NCBI GenBank assembly: GCA_963682025.1
Contig: OY821518.1
Span: forward strand, 18,140,422 to 18,204,421
Source of the DNA: Cordilura impudica
Lineage: Eukaryota > Arthropoda > Insecta > Diptera > Scathophagidae
Length of the DNA stretch: 64,000 nt
Reading direction: 5' to 3'
Shown here: in pieces, positions 45,595-57,225 of the stretch
Numbering within the stretch: the stretch's first letter is position 1
Layout of the letters: every line of letters starts with the position of its first letter
Notes under the pieces: model-generated
Told to the model about the DNA's origin: nothing
Seen by the model: only the letters and a program-made list of their open reading frames with translations
Databases searched by the model: none
Program-made: the position numbers and the translations under genes

Positions 45595-48500
45595 CACTGT
45601 GGTAAATATTTGGAGATAGCGGCCAAAACTCCTTTTGGTTTTTGTTCTCCGATTTTAAAGTTATTAGACTCAGATGAAAGTAGATAGTAGTAAACCTCGG
45701 GAGCCAAAAAATTAGAACTCTATTTCAACTATTTCACTGAGAACAGGGTGGTCCAAAATGGGCTTTTTCAGAATTTAGTAAATTTATGATATTTTTAGTT
45801 AATTTTTAAAGTTTAAATGATCATAACTTTTTTGTTTTTCAACGAAATAAATTTTGTGTTTTAACTTAACTTATTTCCTATTACTGGTAAAAAAAAATTG
45901 AAGCTCTACTGTTTTCAGAACAATTTAAATTTTTTTTTTAAAAAAGGTAAAATTTCTCGGAAATTTCCTACTTCATAGAGCACAACTCCTGTGAGTCAAG
46001 CTGAGTCAAAACACAAATTTACTATTTTGTAGTCCTAACTCTCCCCTACATTCCTATATATACATGTCCATGCATCGGGACTGCACTATGTGATATTCGG
46101 TACAAATGCACGTCATATTTTCTGAGAAGTTATTTGTATGTGAAAGTGGCTATTATGCATATATTTCGATGAAATTTTGTACAAGAGTTCTTATTGACCC
46201 AAAAAATAATTCTGTTGAAATTAGGAGAAGTTGGCCCATATTTGGACCTAGTCCACAGAGAAGGGTTTATCAAAATTTTGACAAAAATGACAATAGAACT
46301 CTCAAATTATGTGGTATCTGGCAATTCATTTGGAAAAGGTAAAAAAGATTTTATTGCCATCTAATATTGCACAACTTAAATACGTGAAAAATGCAAATAA
46401 ATTTAAAACCAATGGAAATGACTGGTAAAACCAACTACCTGTTATATTATGTTTCAAAGAGGTAAAAAAGATCATGTTGAAACTTCGAGCAATAGTATAT
46501 TAATCCATGCATTAATTTTTTTTCTTCATTATTGTTTAAACAATGGCTAAATTCAGTTATAGTGTTCTATCTGATATATATTTTAAACGGAAAGATGAAA
46601 ACGACATTATTATACATATAATGAATAATCCATTCTTCAAAATATGCGACAAACAAGAAATTAAAATTCATAACTTAAAAATAAAAAACTTTTTAAATAC
46701 TTTAAGAAAACGGTACAATCAATGTTCCAGAAACAAGAATTTTTTTTACTCACGCAACCAAGAATGGCTAAGAAATAAACTTATTTTTAAAAAGCCATCA
46801 GTAACTACCACGGAGACTGGAAAAGGTGGTCGACCAGCAAAGCCAATTGAGTGAAAGATCACGAAGACGCAAGCTTAAACATATCAATGAAGAAGTTTCT
46901 TGTAGCATCATAAAGGATTCATTTCTGCATCAAATTCAACCATCTAAAACTAAAAAGGGTAAAATTGCTATCATTGAAAAAATAGTGGAAGCAAGCCCCA
47001 GACGCACAAAAAGGATTTTAGAAAGTATGCCGACACCAACTGAAGAAAATAAATTTACTCCAGCAGAAGCATTTGCACTATTTTTGGATTTGAAAATGAC
47101 TAAAAACCAATATACAGAATTGCGGAAGCGAACCAATGAAAAAAATTGTGGAATTTTTCCATCATATCGAGATATAGTTTCTGCCAAAAAAGATTGCTTA
47201 CCTTCACCAACTGCTATAAGTGTAACTTCAAGTTCAGCAGAAATAAAATTGCAGGATCTTCTTGAGCACACTGCAGAACGATTATTAAAGACATTTGATG
47301 CTGACTATTTAAAGAAGTTTAAAAATTGCAGCATGACTTAAATTTCTAAATGGGAATGTGATGGGTCCTCTGGCCAGAAACAATACAAACAATGTAATGC
47401 GGAAAATTCATCAGATGCCAATTTATTCATGATTTCTTTCGTTCCATTACGTTTAACAAAAACTTATATTGGTTCAGAGCCGTCAACTAGTAGAGCTGCA
47501 GAGATAGATGTATGGAAGAATGAAATTCCCTCGTCAACAAAATTTTGTAGACCAATAAAGTTTGCTTACAAAAAGTAGACTCAAGATGTCATAGATGAAG
47601 AAGTTCGGAAAATAAATGATCAAATTAAAGAACTTCAACCAGTAACATTTAAATTTGATGACCAAGAAATTGAAGTAAATTTTAAAATGTGTCTCACAAT
47701 GATTGATGGAAAAGTTGCACAAGCTTTAACCAAAACAAAGTCATCGTCAAGCTGCACCATATGCCAAAAAAACATCAAGTCAATTGAGCCAACCACCAAC
47801 ACAAGACGATAGTTTTAATGAAGCATATGAATTTGGAATGTCACCTCTTCATGCTAGAATTCGTTTTATGGAGCATATTCTTAAATTGGGATACGATTTG
47901 GAATTTGGCCCGTTAGGCGAAACAGTGAGAAACAACAAAGAAAATTTGGAAAAAAGAAAGCAAAAAAAAAAAGATATTCAAGAAAAATACCGTGAGATAG
48001 GCCTTATAATTGACCAGCCAAAGCAAGGAGAAGGAAGTTCTAATGATGGAAACACAGCAAGGAGATTTTTTTTCCGATCCAGAAACTGCAGCTTCTATAA
48101 CCGGAGTAGATTATGATTTAATACGACGATTCCAAATCATATTACAAGTTATAGCATGTAGCAAAAAGATAGATGCAAAAAAGTTTGGTCAGTATGCTAA
48201 TGAGACAGCAACCCTTTATAACCAAAAATATTCTTGGATACATATGCCAACCACAGTTCACAAAATTTTGTTCCATGGGGAACAAATAATTCAGCACAAT
48301 ATGCTTCCAATTGGAGATCTCTCAGAAGAAGCCCAAGAAAAAAGGAACAAAGACTACAGATACTTTCGCGAGCACAATACAAGAAAAATTTCCAGATATT
48401 GTACTAATGAAGATCTTATTAATATTTTGTTGTGCACATCAGACCCATATATGTCCAGTATTCGACAAAAATGGAAATCAACCTCATTAGAGTTAGATGA

Positions 48501-49177
48501 AGAAGCTAAACAAACTACTGCAAAATGAAAATCAAAGCTATTTGGAAGAAATTTTTACTAATATTGTTTAATTAATACTAGTTTAAAGATTATAATTTGT
48601 TTCTAATTTTAGTATAAATTTTTATTAATACATTTAAATAAAATATATGTGCACTTTAAATCAATAGTAAAAGTTTACTTAAAATTTTATCGATGTTGTG
48701 TTCTGTATATAATATATCCAAATGGTATTGATATTGTTGGGAATTTCAGTGTTATTTTTCAGTTTAATCCTCACAAGAATTAGCTTTCTTCCAAAAAAAC
48801 CAACCTTTGGCCCCTGTGAATATTGAGACTAAATAAATGTCAGGGGCCAAATGTTGGCATTTTATGACCAAAATTAAGTTTAGGAATAATAAATAAGTAT
48901 TGGTTGTAAAATACGATTGAAGAAAATAAGAAATTATAAAAAAAATACCTATTTAAATTGTCAAAATATTCAACTTTTACATGGAAACTCAACAAAAAAT
49001 TAAAATGCATTTTTAACTCCAAATTACTTACGTTCCTATCAGTCGATTTTTACGTTTGAACACGCAAATTGAAGCCTAAAGTCCCTCCTATTGAACAAAA
49101 CAAATTGCATAAAAAAATACTGATCCGGTCAAAAGTTATAGAGTTTTGACCGCTATCTCGCGAAATTGACCACTCTG
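45595..49177 (+). mobile_element. Transib element 1, complete, 5-bp duplication CGGCG
   Basis: 3583 bp. Left end CACTGTG (45595-45601); right end, read inward, CAGAGTG (49177-49171). The two ends match without gaps over about 37 bp, sharing GAGATAGCGG and CAAAACTC. CGGCG flanks both sides (45590-45594 and 49178-49182). A CACWRTG-like heptamer end and 5-bp GC-rich duplications are known features of Transib. It sits inside the left mariner fragment; the uninterrupted mariner (51661-51675) reads CGGCGCTACG at this point, which confirms the left junction. Confidence 0.9.
46543..48528 (+). pseudogene. Transib transposase 1 (RAG1-related), frameshifted
   Basis: About 660 codons over four reading-frame segments, the usual size for a Transib transposase. 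Segments: 46543-46854 (N-terminal, basic), 46826-47341 and on to about 47790 (one frame with stops at 47339 and 47576), about 47784-48065, and 48010-48528. The core motifs are present: ECDGSSGQ (first catalytic Asp, 47360), MIDGKV (second Asp, 47705) followed by a CTIC zinc-type pair, SPLHARIRFMEHIL, SNDGNTARRFF and PTTVHKILFHG, and GDLSEEAQEKRNK with the expected catalytic Glu near 48334. This order parallels the RAG1 core (established relation Transib-RAG1). Three frameshifts (near 46840, 47790 and the T-run at 48066) and two stops make it inactive. Confidence 0.85.
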
Positions 49178-49182
49178 CGGCG

Positions 49183-51359
49183 CACAGTGTCGTGATTTCA
49201 TATAACGAGTGGCCATAAATAGAAGGAGTGGTTGTAAAGAGTTGAAATTTGGCACACGTATTTTATTTGATAAAAGAAAAAAAATATTAAAATTTCAAAA
49301 ACTTTGGAGCAAGGATTCGTGCCCTTCCCATATATCCTGAAATTAAAAAACGTCGTAAAAGATGGAAAAGAAGTCCGAACTTTATGACATTTTGTATAGT
49401 CATTTAGTTTGATACCCTAAATGATTTGATAAAATTTTATCCAAATCGGAGCAAGGACACGCCTTCTCAAAAATGTCCTTTTTCAAAAAATTAAAAAAAA
49501 AGTGAACAAAAAATTAAGTTTTTAAATTAATTTGATACACGAAACACTTGTAACAAGAATAATGTGTGTGTCAAATTTTATCCAATTTTAATAATTTTTA
49601 ACAATTTTTTATATTAATTTTTTTAAATAAAATTTTTGGCGATTTTTTGTCTTAAATTTTTTTAAAAACAAAAAAAAAATTCAATGAAAAAAATTCAAAT
49701 GGAAAGTAAAGTAAATGTTACTTTTTAATGTTTACACTTGTTTTATTATTTAAATAAAATATTAAAAGTAATGTTTTGAACAATTTTTATTTATTAAATA
49801 CAATAAAAAAGAAAATGTTAGAATTTGTTTACTCTATTCATCCGAATCACTTTCATCAAGCTGGTTTATTAAATTTTCTTGATTATCCGCATAAATATTA
49901 TTTTCCTCAATAATGAAATCATTTATTTCTTCACAACTACTTTTACTTATTTTATCTTCTTTTATATGTATAGATAACTTTGGTTCAGACTGCAAAACCA
50001 TTCTTTCTATTAGGTCTTTATTAGTATTTGTACGACTATTTTTTCGAGTATGGTTTAAACGAGTTTTTCTAAAAACTTTATGAGTGGCTTCTATAGCTTC
50101 CTCAGATAACATACCTACTGGAATCTTGGAGTTTTTTTTATAAATTCTGCTCCATGAACTAGTATTTTGTGGACGGTAACAGGCATACAATACCAAGAAT
50201 ATTTTTGAACATATAAATTCCATGTTTCTCTAAGCAGCTGTTGAAAATTTATAATATTTATTGTTTTACTGCTTGAAATAGTTTTTAAAATCAGGGTCAA
50301 CCTGCGTTATGCTAGGTCAACCTGCGTTATGCTAGATGAACCATCAATGTTGCTGAAAAGCCGTCTCGCAGTATTCCCATCATTTGTTGTACCAAAACCG
50401 GTTTTAACTTTATCTACATTTAATCCAAGCTCCTTTTTAAAATCTTCCTGAATTTTAGATTTTCTTTGATTTAAAATTTGCTTATCATCATTTTTTGAAA
50501 CTCTCCAAATTTTTAGAGGCAGCCTGTAAGCTATGTGTAATATACACTCAAAGAATTTTATCCATGCATGTAATGTTGATAATCCGTGTTTATGTAATTC
50601 TTCTCTTTTTTCAAGGTCCCTCTCAAATACTTGAATTAAGTTCATTTCAGTGGGTTTTGCACCGCAAACAACACAAGAAGAACTGCTTTTGTTATCAGCT
50701 AACACATTAAGAGCAGCTCCATCTACCATTGTTAATCTCATGTCAAAATGAACGGTAAGGTTTTTTTTATCAGAAACATAATCAAATGTTTGCAAATTAT
50801 ATATTTCTTTCTCAATAATTGCCCTTGTAGTTTTAACCAAATCCGAATTTTCTTTTTCCATATAATAGCATATTGGACGACAATACCTTATTGAGGAATG
50901 TTTTAAATTATTCCATAAACTGTTTTCTGTAGCCCAGTCTAAAAATCTTAATGGAACAAATGAAGCAACAAATAAATATTCATCCCGCGAATTTGGATCA
51001 TTAAACTTTTGTTTGTAATTGCTATGACCTGAACTACCATCAAATCCCCATTTAATTTCCAAAACTACATCATTTTGGGTTTCAAAATCATTTAAATCTA
51101 ATAAACTTTTGGCTGTCATATTTAAAATATTTTGTAATGGTATTTTTACTGACGTTTCTGATATTGATATCTTTTCCGGAATATATTTTTTCTTTGCTTT
51201 TTGTAGACTATAATATGATGGAAAACAGTTCTTGTGCACATCATTTACAACCGTTCGCATATTTTCATATTGTCTATACGATAGATCATTATCTATTAAT
51301 AATGCTAAAGCCTTTTCTACGGAAATAGAAGTTTCTGGAGTGGGCCTGCGAAGATTCCG
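49183..51359 (-). mobile_element. Transib element 2, 5'-truncated, adjoining element 1
   Basis: The 3' end is the canonical heptamer CACAGTG at 49183-49189, directly after the CGGCG that closes element 1. The other end is lost: at about 51360 the sequence switches to mariner. The encoded transposase is clearly a different, diverged Transib family from element 1, in the opposite orientation. The end identification rests on the heptamer and CGGCG only, because the partner end is gone. Confidence 0.65.
49834..51359 (-). pseudogene. Transib transposase 2 (RAG1-related), truncated
   Basis: Minus strand. The open frame to 50307 starts with codons contributed by antisense mariner, then RRPTPETSISVEKALALLI (matching TPTEENKFTPAEAFALFL of copy 1), GFDGSSGHSNYKQ (first Asp), TMVDGAALNVL (second Asp), CVVCGAKP, LSTLHAWIKFFECIL and GTTNDGNTARRLF. 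A 20-bp tandem duplication at 50296-50335 shifts the frame after SITQVD. Reading continues in another frame (VTVHKILVHGAEFI) and after a further shift near 50135 in 50223-49834 with GMLSEEAIEATHK (catalytic Glu) to an acidic C-terminus ending LDESDSDE. About 160 N-terminal residues are missing. Two shifts and truncation make it inactive. Confidence 0.85.
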
Positions 51360-51997
51360 TTTTGCCAAAAAAAATCATCTTTTCAGATGAAGCTCATTTT
51401 GATCTTGGCGGGTATGTAAACAAGCAAAATTGTCGCATTTGGGGCACAGAAAACCCGCACGCATACATTAAAAAGCCGATACACCCAAAACGAGTCACCG
51501 TTTGGTGCGGATTTTGGTCCAGAGGTATAATTGGTCCATTTTTCTTCGAAAATGAGCAAGGAGTGGCCGTTACAGTCAATGCCGATCGTTATCGGGCCAT
51601 GCTGAATGAATTTTTGTTCACAAAAATTGAAGAGGAGGATATTGGCAACATTTGGTTTCAACAGGACGGCGCTACGTGCCACACAGCCGAAGCAACACTC
51701 GATGTTTTGCGCCCTGTTTTTGAAGATCGCATTATCAGCCGCAGAGCTGATGTCGTTTGGCCACCTCGGAGCTGCGATTTGACACCGTTGAACTATTATT
51801 TGTAGGGTGCCCTCAAAGATAAGTGTTACGCCAACAAGCCAGAGACAATTGACGCTTTAAAGGACAACATTCGTGAAGCCGTTGGTGAAATACAGCTGCA
51901 CACAGTCGATAGTGTGCTTAAAAATTGGACCGATCGTGTAGGCTACTGCATGGCCAGCCGAGTCAGCCATTTGAATGAAATTATTTTCCATTATTAA
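51360..51997 (+). pseudogene. mariner-type transposase, right fragment
   Basis: Starts at PKKIIFSDEAHFDLGG (first Asp), then IWFQQDGATCHTA (second) and PPRSCDLTPLNYYL (third; 36 residues after the second), an in-frame stop TAG at 51803-51805 where the family has Trp, then the C-terminus to VSHLNEIIFHY and a stop at 51995-51997. The N-terminal DNA-binding part is absent. It lies before the right terminal repeat at 52091-52102. Confidence 0.9.
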
Positions 51998-52104
51998 CCG
52001 GAAGGATTGCACTTTCAAATAAAAAAAGAAATTTGAGATAATATTCAGTAGTTTTTTCTATAGCATTTTCAAAAAAAAAAAAAAATTATTTGGCGGACCC
52101 TTTA

Positions 52105-52641
52105 GAAGTATTTTTTTTAAATACACTGTTTATTGGTAAAAAAATTATACAATATTAATAATATATAATGTTAATTTAAACATTTGCAAGTTTTAGTTAT
52201 ATAACAAAGAAAAAATATTGACAAAACTTCTGAAAAAATTAAAAAAATTTAAAAGTATTAATTTTTATGCTGTTGAAAAAACAATGGAAACCTTCACTAC
52301 TGTACACTCACACTGTGGAAAAAATGATGGTCATGATGGTCCTGGGAGTTTGGCCGTTTTATGGCCATTTAGATATTTAATTTTTTTCGTCGACACTATT
52401 CGTTAACAGTAATCTAATTCCGGTTGGGTTGACGATATTATGGATTTATTCATAGAATATTTCTCACAAATACTCTCTTGCTTACGACCATCACTAAAAT
52501 CATCCACTATTTCGGTTTTTAAATCTTCATAAAACTTTGTTCTTGCCCTTATTTTATAATAATGGAAATAAAAGGTCAGTATCTATTAATAGTTAAATAA
52601 CGGTTAAGATTTGTTTATGAATTCTTTCACTCATTCTTATG
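52105..52641. other. AT-rich stretch without a recognised gene
   Basis: No coding region or repeat recognised. A CACTGTGGAAAAAATG near 52310 resembles a heptamer but has no partner. Confidence 0.4.
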
Positions 52642-53017
52642 TCTATAATATTAACAGGCTAGGCGATTTCTTGTGACCGATGTTTTGTTCTATTGTTTTA
52701 TTCCGATTTTAACAAAACCTATATTATTTGAAAGGTATTTCTTTTTAGCCGTTTTGCAGATTTACAGATTTTTAAATGTTTTCCTTTATTTTGAGTACAT
52801 TGCATTTAAAATTGCTACTAACACACACATAAATTTATACAATGCTATGTGTGTGTATTAAATTTGTTAATGTGTTTGTAATAAAAATTAGTTTGTTTTT
52901 TGTGTTGATTTGTGAACTGGCTTTAATTGATTAGCATAACTTTAGGGTCTTTATTTAATGAAAAAAATAAATTTTCCTAGAATTTGCGCTCGAATTTTGA
53001 GGGCTTGAATCTGCTAG
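52642..53017 (+). mobile_element. short Helitron-like element (family 2), copy d
   Basis: 5' TCTATAATATTAACAGGC, 3' CGCTCGAATTTTGAGGGC hairpin and TGAATCTGCTAG. Complete length 376 bp. Confidence 0.85.
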
Positions 53018-53339
53018 TTTTTATTATTTTAATTAATTCTGATAAAGGAGTTAAAAAGGTTTCAATAAAAGAATATTTCTTTTTCATTTCTCTATTTTTT
53101 TTTTTAACTGTATTTCTTGTAATATGGAACACCCCAAGTAGTTATTTCGCAAAAAATACATAATTTTATTAATAAGCGCGAAATTATTAAAAAAAAAAAA
53201 TTGGTAAATTTAGAATATTGTAAAAATATCCAATGTATTGCCACCTACTCTATTTAAGTACTACTCTTTTATTTATAATTGGTTCGATAATTATACAAAT
53301 TATGATGATCAAAAATAATATTATTTGTAATATCGATGG

Positions 53340-53793
53340 CTTAATTTGGAAAGGAAGTAGCTTAGCCATAGGGCAAACGCTATTGAAATTGCTGAAAATG
53401 TTTGCATGTTCAGACCAAGTCCCTACTGAAATGACCCCTATGATATCGACTTAACTTGCCATAAGATCTAAATTATCAAATAGATGTCAGTAGAATTGGG
53501 TTTGTGTGTGTTTATAACATCCATTAATCCGTAGACCAAAAATAAGCTCCATACGGCAATTCACTTAAATCTATCAAACACAAAAATATTGCACAGCTTT
53601 TCCTCAAATTCGGTTTGTATATGTTGTTAAAAAAAATTTCTGACTTTACCAAATATGTTCAGGATCGTTCCAATTTTCGACGTAGATTTGGTTTATCCTT
53701 TTTTTTCTAAACCCAATTAGTTGAACCTAAGACCAATTCTCTAAATGCATGGTACAGGGTATCGGTCTAGACTAACTATAATTTTCTTACTTG
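53340..53793 (+). mobile_element. mini-me/DINE-1-like element, copy 6, degenerate
   Basis: Recognisable from the ACGCTATTGAAATTGCTGA and CATGTTCAGACC blocks (53389-53415) to GGTATCGGTCTAGACTAAC and TTTCTTACTTGTTTTC. The left third and the microsatellite are lost. Confidence 0.65.
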
Positions 53794-53799
53794 TTTTCT

Positions 53800-54468
53800 T
53801 AAGAAAATTTACTTTCAAATAATTTAGAGACTTGTTTATTTTTAGTTACGCTTAAAGAGGGTAAACGTTCAAACGAGTTGTCTAATATTCGCTTTATTTT
53901 AAATCAGGTTATAATTTGGGAGAAACCTAAACAAAATCAGAAATTAGTTCAATGTTATCGTTGTCAGAAATGGGGTCACATGTCTAAGTATTGCAATCGT
54001 TCTTACACGTGTGTTAAATGTTCTTTAAATCATGGTCCTGGAGAATGTTCCTTTACTCCCAGTGAAAACAGTCTTCCATATTGTTTCAATTGTCAGAAAT
54101 CTGGCCATCCAGCTAGTTGGCGCGGTTGTCCTGCTTTTAAGAACTATTTAGATTTGAAGAGGAAAATTTCAGATAAAGCTAAAGAGAAAAGAATTCAGGC
54201 ATCAAATAATGTTTCTAATGCTATTAATTTTAGTTTTATAGACCCTAGTAAAACTTTTTCAAGTCATTTTAATAAAGATTGCAATTCTTCAAATAAACCT
54301 AGTTTTGTAATTGACTTTTTAGAAATAGCTAAAATTTTATGTGAGCCGGATTATTTGGAAGTAAGAATAAAAAATTTCATAAAAAAATTTTCATCAATGT
54401 CCAAGTCACAGGCAAAAGCCGAATGCAAAAGTCTATTTCAGGAGGTTTTAACTACCTATGGTAGATAA
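53800..54468 (+). pseudogene. Jockey element ORF1 (zinc-knuckle protein), 5'-truncated
   Basis: Nucleic-acid-binding Gag-like protein of a Jockey-clade retrotransposon, normally packaging the element RNA. An open frame runs from the truncated left edge near 53800 to the stop at 54466-54468, with no ATG at its start. It carries three cysteine motifs: CYRCQKWGHMSKYC, CVKCSLNHGPGEC and CFNCQKSGHPASWRGC (CCHC type, the last two with altered spacing). A basic C-terminal tail follows. Only the last 220 residues or so of a usual protein of more than 400 residues remain. The ORF2 ATG at 54458 overlaps its end. Confidence 0.85.
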
Positions 54469-57225
54469 TGTATTAAAATTTATTACATATAATGTTAGAT
54501 CTCTTGTGTCTTCTTCAGTCGAAAAATAGATTTACACAATTTATTTAAACACAATAATATTGATTTAGCTTTTATTCAGGAAACACATTTAAAACAACGA
54601 AAAATTTCTTTGAATAATTACAGCTTTATCAGAGATAATAGCTCCCAAGGTTTAGGTATTGTTATTAAACAAAATTATCAATTTTCCAAAATTGAGATAT
54701 CTAATGTGGCTTTTCCTAATTTATTTATTGAAATTCGCACTTCAGTACATAATATAAATAAAATTTTTTTAGTAGGGTCGATTTACTTCCCATGCAACTT
54801 TAGTGTAAACCTAATTTTAGATGGCCTTTCAAATATAGCCACTTTTTCGCAAAACTTTGACGGAACTATAATAGGTGGAGATTTTAACGCCAAGAATATT
54901 TCTTGGTGTGATACTCTAAATAACTCGAATGGTAATGCATTTTATAATTGGCTTCAGATAAATTCACATTCATTTGTTCTTTTTTAGATCATTTTATTTT
55001 GAGCTCTAATCTAATTGACTTATTTAGTCCAAATTATGTTATAAATAGTTTGTCATCCTTTTCAGACCATTTTCCATTAATATTACATCTAAAATTATTT
55101 GATTTTGATATTATTCGAAATCAAAGAAGTTCATTTACATCTTTTAAGAATACCAATTGGGATTTATTTAGAAATGATATTACAATTGATCTTCTACAAT
55201 ACTTTCCTCCAATCTACTGTAAATATTTGTAGTGATGTTCATTCTAAAAAAATAGAATATAAATCCAAAAGTTTTGTTGCTTCTGATTTTGTGAAGAATT
55301 TATTAAAAATTAAGTATGGTTGGCAAAAAAAATTTGAGAAAAACTTCAACAGAACTTTAAATAGACATAATGACCAATAGAAACTAATTTCTAAACAAAT
55401 TCAACTTCTAAACATTTTAATAAAATAATTGGTGAGTAAGGAACAAATTCAAAGCTTTAATGAAAAACTGAATAACATCAAACCAGGACCTCTTGCTCAT
55501 AAGAACATTTATAATATTCTAGGTTATAAGAAACCTACAGCAATTGGGGATTTGTCTGTAAATAGATTAGGTTTAGAAAATGAGACAATTAAACTAAATA
55601 TTTTAAAAGAACATTTTTCAAAAATTTACAGTGGCACCTGTATTGATAGAGATATTTCAGAAATTGAAAACTTTGTGGAATCTTTGGTTGACGATACATT
55701 ATTTAATTTTACTGATGACTTCTCTGCATTGAATAATCAAAATTGCATAAAATTTGTAAAATTAGATAACGTTGTTGTTCATTCAATTTCTTTGAATAAT
55801 AAAAAGTCTGCAGGAATCGATCGAATTTCAAATTTTTTAATTAGAAAATTTCCTATGAAGGCCTTTGAGTTTTTAGTTGTTATTTTTTAGAATTGTTTAA
55901 ATAATGCATATTTTCCTAATAACTGGAAAATTTCAAAAATAATTCCTATCAAAAAGAGAACAAATTCTTCCGATATTAACAATTTAAGGCCCATTTCTTT
56001 GCTTTCGAACTTAGGTAAATTTTTTGAAAAAACTATTCGTGAAAAAATGGATATCGGTTTAAATAACTCGTATATTCCAAATTTACAGTTTGGATTTAAA
56101 AAAGGATATTCTACTTTAGACGCTCTTTCAAAATTTTATAACGATGTAGTTTGTAATTTACGACAGCGTCGTTCCACAGTTGTTGTTTCGCTCGATGTCG
56201 AAAAAGCCTTTGATAGAGCGTTTCACGCAGGTATAATTTTCAAAATGAGTTTAATTGGTTTTAATATACATTATTTTTGCAATCGACAGTTTTGCATACA
56301 TTTAAATAATTATTTTTCTGATTTTGGTGTTATTTCTTGTGGAGTTCCGCAGGGCTCAATTCTGGCGCCACATTTGTATAACATTTTAATTCATGATTTT
56401 CCCCACAACTTTTCAAACTCTACTGGTATTCTCTATGCAGATGATTCTCTTCTCTATGCCCATCATGAGTCTCCTGATAAAGCTTTACAAATTGTATCAA
56501 GACATCTATTTAAAGTTAAAGATTTTTATGATTTTTGGGGTATTAAAATAAATGCTACAAAAAGTGAAGCAATTTGTCTCAGAAATGTGCCGGGGAAATG
56601 TGCTTACTTTGTAGTTCCAGAAAGCAAACGATTAAAGTTGTTTTTAAATGATATTGAAATTCCTTTTAAAGACAGCTTTAAATATCTTGGCATTATTTTT
56701 AATAAGCTTTTTAAGTTTAATGAACATGGCAATTTTGTATTAAATAAAGTTAACAGAGTGAAAAGATGTCTTGGCAGAGTTTTATCTAATAAAACTTTAC
56801 CAGTTAATACAAAATTACCACTTTATAAAACATGTATGAGACCAGTTTTGTTGTATGCATTTCCTATTTGGTTTTCTATTTCACCGACATTAATGAACAA
56901 ATTTGAAAATTTTGAGAGAAAGGTTTTAAGATTTTGTATTGGAAAAAATTTTTCATCAAAAACAAAAAAGTTTTCAAATTTAATTATGTACAATGAGTCT
57001 GGAGTGCTTCCAATGAGCTCTTACGTGTTTGACATTATAAAGAATTATAATAATAGATTATACATGCATGATAATACTGTTTTAAAAGAAATTGCACAAT
57101 CTCAGAGGAATTACAATTGGCGTAATACTCAATATTTGTCTCCTCTTGGTTTAAACCATGAATTAGCTCTTACACCGGATTTTTTTAAAAAAACTCACCG
57201 GGGGTTAATTAGCAGTTATTTTTAG
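54458..57225 (+). pseudogene. Jockey element ORF2 (endonuclease and reverse transcriptase), broken
   Basis: Starts at the ATG overlapping ORF1 (KFITYNVRSL). AP-like endonuclease motifs follow: FIQETHLKQ, IGGDFNAKN (54870-54895) and SDHFPLIL. The reverse transcriptase has LRPISLLSNLGKFFEK, LQFGFKKGYST, SLDVEKAFDRA, CGVPQGSILAPHLYNI and LYADDSLLY (catalytic YADD near 56439), then a C-terminal part to 57225. Stops or shifts occur near 54526, 54987, 55230, 55380 and 55890; 55999-57225 is open for 408 codons. The LDxEKAFDRA and LAPxLYN signatures place it in the Jockey clade. The 3' UTR continues to about 57530 with AATAAA near 57511. Inserted next to mini-me copy 6. Confidence 0.9.

Larger units (their letters stand above)
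44969..52102 (+). mobile_element. 7.1-kb mariner-bounded composite containing two Transib elements
   Basis: Left end AAGGGTCCGCCA (44969) and right end TGGCGGACCCTT (52102) are inverted copies, flanked by TA (44967-44968 and 52103-52104). This is therefore bounded like a single mariner-type insertion. The outer parts (44969-45594 and 51360-52102) are mariner transposase pieces in the same orientation, and the middle is occupied by two Transib elements. The two mariner pieces overlap: about 45284-45594 and 51360-51669 both encode the segment from PKKIIFSDEAHFD to FQQDGA, so one simple insertion cannot explain the structure. Confidence 0.8.

Noticed and set aside
46084..46090. CACTATG inside Transib 1 as an alternative element start
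   Set aside because: The end at 45595 is supported by a matching inverted end, by CGGCG on both sides and by the mariner empty site; 46084 has none of these.
46106..46260. Segment resembling the mini-me-like repeat (GTTGAAATTAGGAGAAG..., TTTGGACCTAGTCC)
   Set aside because: Only short weak similarity within the 5' region of Transib 1; not enough to call a copy.
52310..52330. CACTGTGGAAAAAATG as another Transib end
   Set aside because: No CGGCG-like 5-bp flank, no 23-bp spaced A-rich nonamer and no partner end.
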